Part shown: piece by piece, positions 34,868-44,670 of the stretch
Layout of the letters: the number at the start of each line of letters is the position of its first letter
Position numbering within the stretch: position 1 is the first letter of the stretch
Source of the DNA: Zobellia barbeyronii
GTDB lineage: Bacteria > Bacteroidota > Bacteroidia > Flavobacteriales > Flavobacteriaceae
Assembly: GCF_018603515.1 (NCBI RefSeq)
Contig: NZ_JACATN010000005.1
Location: 124,001-188,000, forward strand
DNA: 64,000 bases
Direction of reading: 5' to 3'
Position numbers and translations under genes: made by a program
Notes under the pieces: generated by a model
The model's input: only the letters and a program-made list of their open reading frames with translations
Database searches by the model: none
What the model was told of the DNA's origin: nothing

Positions 34868-37251
34868 TCTGATTCAAACGAATTAATAGCAGTCTCCGTA
34901 TCAGATTTTTTAATTTTCTCTAAAAAAGCAGTAATTCTTTTATTTCGCGCCTGATTACGTGCGCGTTCTATTTTATCTTCTATTTCATGAGCGCTAGCAC
35001 TATTCTCCTGTACCGTTTCAATTAATTCTAAAGCTTCTTTTGAGCGTTCTGACCAGAAATAAACATCAAACAAAGCAGAATACGAATCAATATAATTTGG
35101 ATTCATTTTAATACAATCGTTCAATATTTTGATAGATGTATCATAATTGCCTTGCCAAACATTAACCCTACCCATTAGTATCTTAGTATCTATGTGGCTG
35201 GGAACATCAGATAAGATGTATTTACATAGTAATAAAGCTTTATCAAATTTTTTATCGAATGCGAGGTCTCTTGCTATGAAATACCCCTTATCTGAATCCC
35301 GCCCATTATAAACGCTGTTGAGCCAAATGGTTTCACTATCAGTAAATTGTTCTTCTTTTACCGTAAAGACAGCCAAGTCATCTGGAATTATCTTATTGTT
35401 ATTCGTCACATAAGCGTTCATAGCTTTGAAGGATTGCATCTTGCTTTCACTTTTAGAACCTCCAAAAGTAGAACCTAAATCCATATTCTCATCCAACGAA
35501 TAAACAGAACCATCAGAGTACAGATTCTCCCCGTCAACAAATTCTTTTAATTCGTTCTTATTACGCATTAGAGGTATGTTCTTAATTGAACGATACTCTT
35601 CGCTCATATCTAACGCGCTACCCATCCATGCGACTTCTTTAGGTGTTTTAAGTTCGTATCTAGACTCAAGAAGAGCCAATAACGTTGGAGTTACATCAAA
35701 ATGAGAATTGACCGCACTCATTTTCTTAGTTGTCTTCAAAAGCGGACTATACATAATTAACGGTACATGAAACCTACTTATATTATTCCGCTGTGGTATT
35801 GGTATTAATCTGTGGTCACCTGTAATAACAAAAATCGTGTTGTCATAATTAGGTTGCTTTTTATATTCTTCTAAAACATATTTTAAAGCATTATCCGTAT
35901 AAAGTAGCGTAGCAAAAACATTCTCGTTCTTTTCTATTACTCTTTCTACCTTTCCTTCATAATCGCCCTGAGCTAGTATCTTGGCTACTTTGGCTTCGTA
36001 GAAATCTTGTTTGGGCGGAAGAAACGGTTCATGAGTACTAATAGTCATATAAACCTCCATACGTGGCTGTTCTGCTGCCCTAGGTAAACTCATACTCTTT
36101 TTAAAAAGTTCTTTATCTGGGTAGCCCCATGAAGTACCTGCGGCATCTTCTTCCTGCATCTGATACTTATTTCCGAATCCCGACTTATCTAGAACAAAAT
36201 CTAAGTTTTCGCTCTGTAAAAATCGATCTACATTATCAAAAGAACTATTAGTTCCTTGATAAAATGAAGTATGGTAGCCGTTGTTCTTTAAAATACTGAA
36301 CAAGGTGAGTTTGTTTGGGTATTTCTCAAGCTCCATAAATCCGCTTTTACCGAAAGGCAACGAACCCAATAGAGAAGGTAGTACACCAAAAGTTCTTCCA
36401 GTGTTACTCAAGCAGTTCTCCCAATACAAAGACTTGGTAGTAAGAGAATCCAAAAATGGAGTAAAACCGCCATATTCTGCTCCTTCACCAACGAAGTCTC
36501 TTCCCAGGCCTTCAACCATTATGAAAACGATATTGGGTTTCTCTTCTTTAAGTTCAAAATAATCACCTAAAACGTTCTCTATCGGTTTTGACTTAATTAG
36601 CGGATACTCTACATCTGAGTTATACGAGGTATCTTCCGTAGAAGTACCATAAAGATTGAGTGCTAGATATTGTGTTTTATTATGGTTAATAGGTTTACCT
36701 TCTATAAAAAGCGTAGCCATAAACATGCTAAATAGAATAATGGTAAATGGATACATTTTACTAATGTGATGGTAATGCTTTGACGTCACCTTATAAAACC
36801 CGTAAAACATACCAACTATAGACACAAGCGCTACTGGAAGCATCCAAGATATTCCTCCAGAATTTGCGATGGTCATCTGAATATCATTGAAGCTATATCC
36901 CAATAAATCTGACCCCAAAGGAACTAAGGCCGTACAGAAATAGCTTATAAGCATTGCCTCGATGATTAAAAGAACAAGAAGTAATGCAAAGATTAAATTG
37001 AAACCATAACGTGGACGTAAATTCTCCCAAAAATTGAATGGAAACGCCAGTATAACCCCTATCAAAGAAGTGAAGCCTATTTGATGCACTACGGCTATAA
37101 GAAAACTGGCTCCAAATATAACATCTACTACACCTTTGAAGTATAGGGTGGTATATTGATAAATAGTAAGCACCAAAAGACTACCGAAGAAAGAAATCAT
37201 CAATCTCGTATAGTGCTTTAAAGAGTATCTATCTATTGTACTTGTATTCAT
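34864..37251 (-). CDS. LTA synthase-like phosphoglycerol/phosphoethanolamine transferase with C-terminal TPRs
   Basis: 795 residues. Five predicted membrane helices (about 15-37, 48-70, 84-106, 135-152, 167-183) precede a periplasmic alkaline-phosphatase/sulfatase-fold domain (about 238-545): metal Glu247 in IVFIMVEGLG, nucleophile Thr287 in NTGRTFG, and metal Asp-His in VITGDHRL. This matches LtaS/OpgB-type enzymes that move phosphoglycerol (or phosphoethanolamine) onto glycans. Unusually, a TPR-like tail follows (about 655-795, for example VNVWQGNYDTSIKILNDC). It sits between a GT2 and an outer-membrane barrel. The donor is unknown. Confidence 0.82.
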   Translation of the reverse strand: MNTSTIDRYSLKHYTRLMISFFGSLLVLTIYQYTTLYFKGVVDVIFGASFLIAVVHQIGFTSLIGVILAFPFNFWENLRPRYGFNLIFALLLVLLIIEAMLISYFCTALVPLGSDLLGYSFNDIQMTIANSGGISWMLPVALVSIVGMFYGFYKVTSKHYHHISKMYPFTIILFSMFMATLFIEGKPINHNKTQYLALNLYGTSTEDTSYNSDVEYPLIKSKPIENVLGDYFELKEEKPNIVFIMVEGLGRDFVGEGAEYGGFTPFLDSLTTKSLYWENCLSNTGRTFGVLPSLLGSLPFGKSGFMELEKYPNKLTLFSILKNNGYHTSFYQGTNSSFDNVDRFLQSENLDFVLDKSGFGNKYQMQEEDAAGTSWGYPDKELFKKSMSLPRAAEQPRMEVYMTISTHEPFLPPKQDFYEAKVAKILAQGDYEGKVERVIEKNENVFATLLYTDNALKYVLEEYKKQPNYDNTIFVITGDHRLIPIPQRNNISRFHVPLIMYSPLLKTTKKMSAVNSHFDVTPTLLALLESRYELKTPKEVAWMGSALDMSEEYRSIKNIPLMRNKNELKEFVDGENLYSDGSVYSLDENMDLGSTFGGSKSESKMQSFKAMNAYVTNNNKIIPDDLAVFTVKEEQFTDSETIWLNSVYNGRDSDKGYFIARDLAFDKKFDKALLLCKYILSDVPSHIDTKILMGRVNVWQGNYDTSIKILNDCIKMNPNYIDSYSALFDVYFWSERSKEALELIETVQENSASAHEIEDKIERARNQARNKRITAFLEKIKKSDTETAINSFESE

Positions 37252-37259
37252 TTATAATT

Positions 37260-38690
37260 TTAAGCGGCTTTTGCAAAGCCTTTACGTACCTGAGATCCCC
37301 AGCCCGATTTAATCCTGAACAATTTCTTGTAATTACCCCTAACAGCAGACCATACTACGATTGGATGAAAAAATATAGGCTCTATAATGGCACAGAGCAT
37401 TAAGGTTAAAATATCTTTTGTTTTCTTATACTCGTTATAACTGTACACATCCCAAAGAATGGCATAAAACGAAAACATAACGGAAAATATATATACCATT
37501 GCCGTTATGGCGATAAAGAAATCCCAATTTAGAATCCCTAAATAGACGAAGAGTATTATGGTAAAAAAACCAAAGAACTCCATAAGCGGTGCAAGCCATT
37601 CATAAAAAAACCAATACGGGTAGCTTAATAACCCTAAGCGACCATATTTGGAATTAAAGAACATGTCTTTATGCTTGAATAAGGTTTCTAAGTTACCTCT
37701 CGCCCACCGATCTCTTTGGTTGACCAGTATTTTTAAATCTTCTGGTACTTCTGTCCAACAGAGGGGGTCTGGTATGTATTCTATGGTATAGGGTTCTTTT
37801 CGGTCATGCATGTACCTACGCATCTTAAAAACAATCTCCATGTCCTCTCCAACGGTACCTGTATCATAACCACCTACGGCTAATGCAATCTCACGGTCAA
37901 AAAAACCAAATGCACCGGATATGATTAGAAGACTATCTATACTACCCCAAGCCATTCTTCCTAAAATAAAAGAGCGGGTATATTCTAATAATTGAAACCT
38001 TGCCAGCCAATTGGTCGGTAAACGTATTTCTTCTAGCTGGCCACCTTCTATTACACAAGAGTTGGCCACACGTATAACGCCGCCAACAGCAATCACCCTT
38101 TTTTCTGAACGTTGATAAAATGATTTCACTACATGTAACAAAGCATCAGGAAGCAAAAGACAATCTACATCTATACAACCTACATAACGATTGGTAGAAA
38201 GTGCCATGCCTGTATTTAAGGCATCGGACTTTCCTCCATTTTCTTTGTCGATGACAGTTAGCTTAGAAAAAGCTCTGTGAGGTGATTTGTAAATACCGCG
38301 AATAGGTTTATTCTTCCAATTCGGGTCAATTTTTTGGTCTATTTGAACAAGGTCGTACGCATCTATCATCTTCTGAAGCGTATCATCCTTACTACCATCA
38401 TTAACCACCATAACCTCGTAGTTCACATACCGAAGCGACATAAGCGACCGTATGTTCTCAACAATGGTCATACCCTCATTATAAGCTGGTGCAATAATGG
38501 TAATGCTAGGCGCTAAAGGAGATGCCATAACCTTTGAAAGGTTACCAAAACTATTCTTTTTTCTATAGTGTATAGAGTTTCTAGTAGACAGGAAACCCAT
38601 TATGGTAAATAAGGTAAATAGAGTTACAGTAAACATCAAGAACATGATGTTTATGTAATCTAAGATTATATTAAAGAGAGTACTATCCAT
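37260..38690 (-). CDS. processive membrane glycosyltransferase family 2
   Basis: 476 residues from the ATG at 38690 (a TTG four codons upstream is rejected); it overlaps the HEAT gene by 8 bp. A membrane helix at the N-terminus, a GT-A domain, then about four helices at the C-terminus. Catalytic motifs: VNDGSKDDT, CIDVDC (DxD), TVGEDMEIV (acceptor-side base) and NQRDRWARG (QxxRW), the set found in PgaC/cellulose-synthase-type polymerases that synthesise and extrude a polysaccharide. The product is unknown. Confidence 0.9.
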   Translation of the reverse strand: MDSTLFNIILDYINIMFLMFTVTLFTLFTIMGFLSTRNSIHYRKKNSFGNLSKVMASPLAPSITIIAPAYNEGMTIVENIRSLMSLRYVNYEVMVVNDGSKDDTLQKMIDAYDLVQIDQKIDPNWKNKPIRGIYKSPHRAFSKLTVIDKENGGKSDALNTGMALSTNRYVGCIDVDCLLLPDALLHVVKSFYQRSEKRVIAVGGVIRVANSCVIEGGQLEEIRLPTNWLARFQLLEYTRSFILGRMAWGSIDSLLIISGAFGFFDREIALAVGGYDTGTVGEDMEIVFKMRRYMHDRKEPYTIEYIPDPLCWTEVPEDLKILVNQRDRWARGNLETLFKHKDMFFNSKYGRLGLLSYPYWFFYEWLAPLMEFFGFFTIILFVYLGILNWDFFIAITAMVYIFSVMFSFYAILWDVYSYNEYKKTKDILTLMLCAIIEPIFFHPIVVWSAVRGNYKKLFRIKSGWGSQVRKGFAKAA

Positions 38691-41607
38691 TAAACTTACC
38701 AATCAGCTTTTTTGGGAAATCTATGATATTGGTTAAAAATGAATTATCGTTAGAGGATATTTCATTAGCCTCAACTTGAATATCCAATACTTTTTTATCG
38801 TACTTTTTATCAAGCACCTCGGTGTCTTCCAATACAAAATCAAAATCTAAAGTATCTGAGGCTCTTGGTACAAAAGCTGTTTTCTTGGTTTTGAAGTACT
38901 CTTTCTTGGACTTAGTTTCTATAAAAGGTTCTAGTATAGAAAGGTCAATAGGTAGTTCTCCCACTGGTCTTGGTATGAGGTCCTTCTCAAATTCGGTTTT
39001 TCTCGAAACTTTTTCTACTAGCAGTTTTAAAACTTCTTGCGCCTTAGCCCTAATTTCTAAATTAGAATCTCCCAAAAGTCCATCCAAAAAAGTAATTTCC
39101 TTTTCATCTCCAACTGAAACAATCTCATCTAGAAGCAACAGCTTAGATTCCGTATCCACATTCTTGAATAAATCTGCAAATACATTAAATGTCGGCATCT
39201 CCAACTCGCGTTCTACTGGTGTTTTACTACTAGTTTGTTTTATTGTTTTCTGTGTATAAGAAAACTGCTCTATAAGACTTGAAATACGGTCTTTTATAAA
39301 ACTCTGGTTTTCTTCTGCCAAAAGCTCTTGTAATAACGGTATCTCTCTATGATCACCCATTTCTTCCAAATCATCAAGAAGCCCCATCATGTACGCTTCA
39401 TGTTCATTGTAATAAATGGGTTCTGGTATTAAATCTGCAAAGGGTTTAATGGGCTTTATAGGCTCTACCTTATCGTTTTCTAATTCATTTTCTCGAAGTT
39501 CATTTTCTGCCATTAGCCAAGATATTACATCTTGAGAATCATTGACCACAGGCCCTACTTGATTAGTATTACTGGGCTCTTCTGAAATTTCTTCTTTTTC
39601 CTCTTTTACTTCTGGAATTGAGTTTTTTGTATCTTCAAACTGAACCTCAAAATCAGATAATGTATAGCCATCTATACTATTTGTATTTTTAGTCTCTACT
39701 TCTTCAGGCGTTGTGTCAACAACATGTTGCTCATCTACAACCTCGTTATCCATAACGATTGGCAAAAAATTAAGCTCATTAATTTCATTAATGAGTCCCT
39801 GTAAATCTTCATTTTCATCCAAAGTACTAGATTCAGGTAATTCATTCTCTACTTTCTGCTCCTCTACTACAATTGGTAGAAAATCGATTTTAGAAACGTC
39901 AAAATCTGGTTTATCTATTGTAGCATCGGATTGAATAATAGAATTAATTTCATCGAATTCAACTTCAATCTTTTTAATATCGCGGCTGGTGTTTTCTGAA
40001 TCTGCCATGGGTTTATATTTTGGTATAGTATGGTTAGTTGTGTGTGTGTTATCATTTGTTACAAGGGGTAAAAAATCGAACCTTAGTGAAGGTTCTGAAA
40101 ATATTTCCGCTTCTGGACTCCTTATTTTCGTTGAAATACCAGAGACCACAACAGGGTCAACAACAATTATCTCGGTTACTTGTAAAGCTTCGATTTGTTC
40201 TGGTTCGCAATCTTCTTTTTCTTCAACTGTTTTATTTTCAGTAATCTCAGGTACTTCAGTATTCACGATTATCTGCTCTGTAGCTTCTTCCTCTGATTGC
40301 TCTATGCTCGTATTAAAATGAACATCATTAGGTAGCTCTTCTGGGGCGCTATCAACAGATATTGATTCCTCTACCGTATCTTCTTCTTTAAAATCCTTAA
40401 CAATAGCAGGAACACCTGTTTTTTCTTCAATCTCTTTTGCTGCTGCAGAAACTTGAGGTAATTCAATTTCTATATTTTCAGTAGTATCAAGTTTTATTTG
40501 TCCTTCTTTGATTTCAGCTACATACTCTTTTGAAACCTCAATACCTTCAGATGGCATAACACTTTCTGGATCAATAGTATTTATAGCTAACAAAGCCTTA
40601 CTAGAAACTAAAAAATCGCTTTCTCCTTTTTCGATTTCATTTAGAAAACCAAGATCATCATGACTACCTATTTCTGCAATGGCCCCTAAGACAGCAATCT
40701 TACTATAGGTGTTAGATTTTTTAAAAATTGATTTAAGCGTAGGTATAGCCTCAGCCACATAAAACTCTTTAATACAGCTAATTGCCTCTTGTTTAATTTG
40801 ATTGTCTTTATGCTTTAGCAGCTCAATAAGAGAGGCATTAGCATCGTTTTGGTTATAATATTTTATAAGCCTCAAGGAGAAAAGAACCACATGCTTATTC
40901 TTTGAAGTAAGCCACATTCTAAACCTAGGCGGTTCAAAACCGTCTTGGTTACGGATAACGTCTAACAACTTTAACTGCTGCCATTCAGATATTTTATAGC
41001 GTGTAGTGTCAAGAAAATAGTTAATTCCTTCTGGTTTTAGTGTAACCGTGGCAATTTCTGCCTGTTTCCTTATAGTGCCTGTTTTGTGATTAATGAATTT
41101 AGTAATAAAACTATAGGCTGATACAACCTGCATTTGTGTAAGTTCCAAAATACCTTTTGAGACAACTTCCCAATGCCAGCTTTTAAGTTTTTCAAAAGCA
41201 TCTTTTTCAAGTCCTAAATCTTGATACAGAGCAAAGAGTCGCGTTTGTGTATCTCCAGAAACATCTTTTCTCAGGTCCAAAAGTACTTCTACTAGTATTT
41301 TTCTATTGAAATCGTTTTTAAGTAATTCACGTATTTCAATTTTAAGGGAGATGTAATTAGATTTTTCGTCTTTATTAGCATCCTCTTCATAAAACAAAAA
41401 CTCACTAATCATTGGTGAAAGTTCCTTTTTACTTTGCCTTGTAAGTCGCGCGGTTCCAGATATTCTATTTCTAAAAAAGAAAACAGAGAGAAAATAGATT
41501 ACAGCTAGGACAATAAAAAATATAGATAAAGCCCACAGAACATCTGTGTTTATCTTAGGTGCCGTTATAAAAGCCACCCCGTTGTATGTGCCGTAGGTAT
41601 CTAACAA
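38683..41607 (-). CDS. large membrane-anchored HEAT-repeat protein
   Basis: 974 residues. One membrane helix at 24-46; the bulk is probably cytoplasmic given the basic RNRISGTARLTRQSKK immediately after it. Helical HEAT-like repeats at about 85-350 and 735-870 flank a long acidic, low-complexity linker (about 350-735). The linker contains three copies of a short motif, DFLPLV (511), DFLPIV (575) and NFLPIV (613). HEAT scaffolds hold protein partners together; position between a receiver and a GT2 suggests it links signalling to synthesis. Starts 2 bp after the receiver stop. Confidence 0.75.
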   Translation of the reverse strand: MLDTYGTYNGVAFITAPKINTDVLWALSIFFIVLAVIYFLSVFFFRNRISGTARLTRQSKKELSPMISEFLFYEEDANKDEKSNYISLKIEIRELLKNDFNRKILVEVLLDLRKDVSGDTQTRLFALYQDLGLEKDAFEKLKSWHWEVVSKGILELTQMQVVSAYSFITKFINHKTGTIRKQAEIATVTLKPEGINYFLDTTRYKISEWQQLKLLDVIRNQDGFEPPRFRMWLTSKNKHVVLFSLRLIKYYNQNDANASLIELLKHKDNQIKQEAISCIKEFYVAEAIPTLKSIFKKSNTYSKIAVLGAIAEIGSHDDLGFLNEIEKGESDFLVSSKALLAINTIDPESVMPSEGIEVSKEYVAEIKEGQIKLDTTENIEIELPQVSAAAKEIEEKTGVPAIVKDFKEEDTVEESISVDSAPEELPNDVHFNTSIEQSEEEATEQIIVNTEVPEITENKTVEEKEDCEPEQIEALQVTEIIVVDPVVVSGISTKIRSPEAEIFSEPSLRFDFLPLVTNDNTHTTNHTIPKYKPMADSENTSRDIKKIEVEFDEINSIIQSDATIDKPDFDVSKIDFLPIVVEEQKVENELPESSTLDENEDLQGLINEINELNFLPIVMDNEVVDEQHVVDTTPEEVETKNTNSIDGYTLSDFEVQFEDTKNSIPEVKEEKEEISEEPSNTNQVGPVVNDSQDVISWLMAENELRENELENDKVEPIKPIKPFADLIPEPIYYNEHEAYMMGLLDDLEEMGDHREIPLLQELLAEENQSFIKDRISSLIEQFSYTQKTIKQTSSKTPVERELEMPTFNVFADLFKNVDTESKLLLLDEIVSVGDEKEITFLDGLLGDSNLEIRAKAQEVLKLLVEKVSRKTEFEKDLIPRPVGELPIDLSILEPFIETKSKKEYFKTKKTAFVPRASDTLDFDFVLEDTEVLDKKYDKKVLDIQVEANEISSNDNSFLTNIIDFPKKLIGKFNG

Positions 41608-41608
41608 A

Positions 41609-41980
41609 TTAGTTTTTGTTCAGTTCGCGGGCAACGCGCACCAAAAGTTCTGACGGACTTACTGGTTTTGATATAAAGTCGTTAGCGCCCAATTCAAATG
41701 CATTCAATACGTTTTCTTCATTTCCCGCAGAGGATATAATAATAATGGGTATTTGAGAATTCAATTCCTTGCGGACGTATGCAATGAGCTCCATACCTGA
41801 GAAGTAAGGCATCATAATATCGCTCACTATTATATCCGGCATAGTACCAGCTAGATATTCTTTTACTTCTTTTCCGTTGGCACGGTGGCTAACATCATAG
41901 CCTCCTTTTTTTAATCGAAAGTTTAGTAGAGATGCAAGCAACTCATCATCTTCCGCCAACAATAATCTCTTTTTGGTCAT
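41609..41980 (-). CDS. single-domain response regulator in the glycan operon
   Basis: 123 residues, receiver only. Acidic pocket LAEDDE, phospho-acceptor Asp54 in IVSDIMMPYFSG, Ser pair in IIISSAG and the conserved Lys in FISKPVSP. No output domain, so it probably acts by binding a partner such as the adjacent HEAT scaffold. Located 11 bp after the HPt gene and 1 bp before the HEAT gene. Confidence 0.92.
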   Translation of the reverse strand: MTKKRLLLAEDDELLASLLNFRLKKGGYDVSHRANGKEVKEYLAGTMPDIIVSDIMMPYFSGMELIAYVRKELNSQIPIIIISSAGNEENVLNAFELGANDFISKPVSPSELLVRVARELNKN

Positions 41981-41991
41981 TGTTGGGGATT

Positions 41992-42726
41992 TTAGTTGTT
42001 GGTCAACTCCACATAAGCACTATCTAATGATTTTTTTACTTTTGGAAATTCTTCATTAAAGCACTTGCAAAGAAACTCTAGATGCTTTGGGTCCTGGTCT
42101 ATTTTGCATCCTTTTTGAATTTGGACAACAATATCATGTAAACCATCTGTTCGCATCATGGCCAGTCCTGCTTTTATTTTATGTGCAGCGAAATCTAACT
42201 GTTCAAAATCCTCACTTTGAAGGTGAATTTTGGCAGCTCCCATGAATTCAAGGGCATTCCCTATGAAAAGGGTAATTAACTCACGCAAAAGGCCCATTTC
42301 GCCCATGCATTCCTCTAGAATTATACTTAAGTCTATTTGAGTATCGCTATTTTGCTTATCGTTGGTCTTTCCTTTAAAAATTAAAAAGTCTTTTTCGTCC
42401 ATAGCAGCATCAATTTCAAGGTCTTTTAAAACATTACCATAAGATTTATGGTGTTCTACAATAGCTTCGTATGTCTGCAAATCTATTTCTGGATAAGCAG
42501 TTTCAAACTCATTAGTTCTGGCTATCGATTTTTTTTCTTGACTATCATTACTAGAATCATTATTGCTCTCCCTAGATAGGAAGACCATTTCTAATAGATT
42601 CTTTTTGAAATGTTGAAAAGATATTTTAAGATGGAAAGCTTCGTCTGTAGTTAATTTTTCAGATGAAAAATTATTAAGATGTGATTCTAAATCCGATAAT
42701 TGGAAAAGTAGGTTTTTCGTTTTCAA
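41992..42726 (-). CDS. histidine phosphotransfer (HPt) domain protein
   Basis: 244 residues. The C-terminal about 110 residues form an HPt four-helix bundle with phospho-His182 in FAAHKIKAGLAMM, the position of the usual AHxLKG motif; the Gly after Lys is replaced by Ala-Gly. The N-terminal half is helical and polar with a Ser/Asn-rich linker. No histidine kinase is adjacent, so phosphate must come from a kinase elsewhere. First gene of the operon. Confidence 0.8.
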   Translation of the reverse strand: MKTKNLLFQLSDLESHLNNFSSEKLTTDEAFHLKISFQHFKKNLLEMVFLSRESNNDSSNDSQEKKSIARTNEFETAYPEIDLQTYEAIVEHHKSYGNVLKDLEIDAAMDEKDFLIFKGKTNDKQNSDTQIDLSIILEECMGEMGLLRELITLFIGNALEFMGAAKIHLQSEDFEQLDFAAHKIKAGLAMMRTDGLHDIVVQIQKGCKIDQDPKHLEFLCKCFNEEFPKVKKSLDSAYVELTNN

Positions 42727-42920
42727 TTTGGGTAGTTTAGGTTAATAAGAATGGGACTGATATATTGTTATTTTTTCATTACTTCATTTATAAAATCCTT
42801 AAGTATATTATGCTATAAAAGTAAAATTCTCTTTTTATCAGAGGGTAGCCAACTTTATGTTCCCTAGAGGCCTATACCTGTTGTCAAAGTGCTTAAATTG
42901 TAGGTTAAAACCATATCAAT

Positions 42921-44222
42921 ATGAAGCATTTTATCTGTTTATTAAGTATTCTATCTGTCCTCTCCTGTGGCGAGACCAATAAAAAAGAGCATGATACCGC
43001 ACAAGAAACTGTCCTAGAAAAAGCCAAAAGGATTCATGAAAAAGTAATTACCATTGATACGCATAATGATATCAATGTCCACAATTTTACAGATAGCCTG
43101 AACTATACTCAGCGGCTGGAGACACAAATTAATCTACCTAAAATGGAAGAAGGTGGTTTGGATGTTTCTTGGCTTATAGTTTATACCGGTCAGGATACAT
43201 TAACCGATGAAGGTTATGCTAAAGCTGAACAGAATGCTATTTCAAAATTTGAGTCCATTCATCGTTTATGCGAAGAAATTGCTCCGGACAAAATAGATTT
43301 GGCCCTAACATCGGATGACGTAAAACGTATACATGCATCCGGTAAAAAGGTAGCCATGATCGGTGTTGAAAATGCGTATCCCATGGGTAATGATTTAACC
43401 AATTTTAAAAAGTACTATGACCTAGGAGCACGTTACATTTCATTGGCGCATAACGGTCATAGCCAGTTTAGTGATTCCAATACAGGAGAGAAAGATAGTG
43501 TATGGCTTCATAATGGTTTAAGTAAATTAGGTCAAGAAGCTGTAAAAGAGATGAATAGATTGGGGATTATGGTAGATGTTTCGCACCCTTCAAAAGAGGC
43601 TATGAAACAGATGATTGCTCTTTCCAAAGCACCTATTATAGCTTCACACTCTTCGGCAAGAGCCTTGTGTAACCATAGCAGAAACCTTGATGATGAGCAG
43701 TTGAAACTTATGAAAGAAAACGGCGGGGTTGTACAAACCGTAGCTTTTAGTTCTTACTTGAACACAGAAAAAGACGAGACTTACAATGCTTATATGAAGT
43801 CTATCTTAGAAAAGGTGGCCGATTCTATGGGTCTTGAATGGTATACGCGAGATCAGTTTTCTTCATTGACCGATACGCAGAAGGAGACCTTTATGAAAAA
43901 CTACCCTAAAGTAAAAAAGATAGGAATTTCAATTGCTGACAAAACTGCTGGTGCTCCCCCAATGGTAGATGTAGCAGATTTTGTAGACCACATAGACTAC
44001 ATAGTCGATTTAATAGGAATCGACTATGTAGGTATTAGTTCTGATTTTGATGGTGGTGGCGGTATCAAAGGTTGGTCAGATGCTTCTGAGACCTTTAATG
44101 TTACCCTTGAACTTGTAAAACGTGGATATACCGAAGAAGAAATAGCCAAATTATGGGGCGAAAATCTGTTGCGGGTTTTAGACGAAGTTCAAGCTGTTGC
44201 CAAAGGCATGCAAGAATCTTAG
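42921..44222 (+). CDS. M19 membrane dipeptidase-like lipoprotein
   Basis: 433 residues. Lipobox VLSCG (Cys16). The M19 metal site starts with His-x-Asp in IDTHNDINVH; a bridging Glu is in MIGVENAYP, His residues in LAHNGHS, VDVSHPS and ASHSSARALCNH, and the C-terminal Asp in GISSDFDGGG. These enzymes hydrolyse dipeptides, including D-amino-acid and beta-lactam-like substrates. Monocistronic; its stop overlaps that of the convergent thioesterase gene. Confidence 0.9.
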   Translation: MKHFICLLSILSVLSCGETNKKEHDTAQETVLEKAKRIHEKVITIDTHNDINVHNFTDSLNYTQRLETQINLPKMEEGGLDVSWLIVYTGQDTLTDEGYAKAEQNAISKFESIHRLCEEIAPDKIDLALTSDDVKRIHASGKKVAMIGVENAYPMGNDLTNFKKYYDLGARYISLAHNGHSQFSDSNTGEKDSVWLHNGLSKLGQEAVKEMNRLGIMVDVSHPSKEAMKQMIALSKAPIIASHSSARALCNHSRNLDDEQLKLMKENGGVVQTVAFSSYLNTEKDETYNAYMKSILEKVADSMGLEWYTRDQFSSLTDTQKETFMKNYPKVKKIGISIADKTAGAPPMVDVADFVDHIDYIVDLIGIDYVGISSDFDGGGGIKGWSDASETFNVTLELVKRGYTEEEIAKLWGENLLRVLDEVQAVAKGMQES

Positions 44223-44614
44223 TCTTCTTTAGCTAAACGATCTACAACGTATTCAATCTTTGTTTTCCCATGAGGCTTCGGCTTCCCGTTATCACCAAGG
44301 TTTACCATAATAATATTATCAACGGTAACGATGGTCTCATGGGTCATTTTATTACGGACTTCGCAATTTAATGTTAATGAGGATTTGCCAAATTTTACGA
44401 CCTCAATACCAATTTCAACAATATCACCCTTTACCGCAGAGCTCATAAAATTGATTTCTGACATGTACTTGGTAACAACTTTTTTACTCTCTAATTGAAT
44501 AATGCTGTACAATGCAGCTTCTTCATCTATCCAAGCTAATACGCGACCTCCAAACAAGGTTTCGTTAGCATTTAAATCTCCGGGTTTAACCCATTTTCTA
44601 GAATGAAATCTCAT
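44219..44614 (-). CDS. acyl-CoA thioesterase (hotdog fold, YciA-like)
   Basis: 131 residues. Single hotdog domain; the central helix region NANETLFGGRVLAWIDEEAAL has the Asn and Asp typical of YciA/BACH acyl-CoA hydrolases, and SEINFMSSAVKGDIVEI is the following strand. Releases free fatty acids from CoA in the cytoplasm. Chain-length preference is unknown. Confidence 0.85.
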   Translation of the reverse strand: MRFHSRKWVKPGDLNANETLFGGRVLAWIDEEAALYSIIQLESKKVVTKYMSEINFMSSAVKGDIVEIGIEVVKFGKSSLTLNCEVRNKMTHETIVTVDNIIMVNLGDNGKPKPHGKTKIEYVVDRLAKED

Positions 44615-44670
44615 GATACTAATGGTTTAAGTGTGTTGAATTTTCTGTAAAATTAGCAAACAAATGCACC

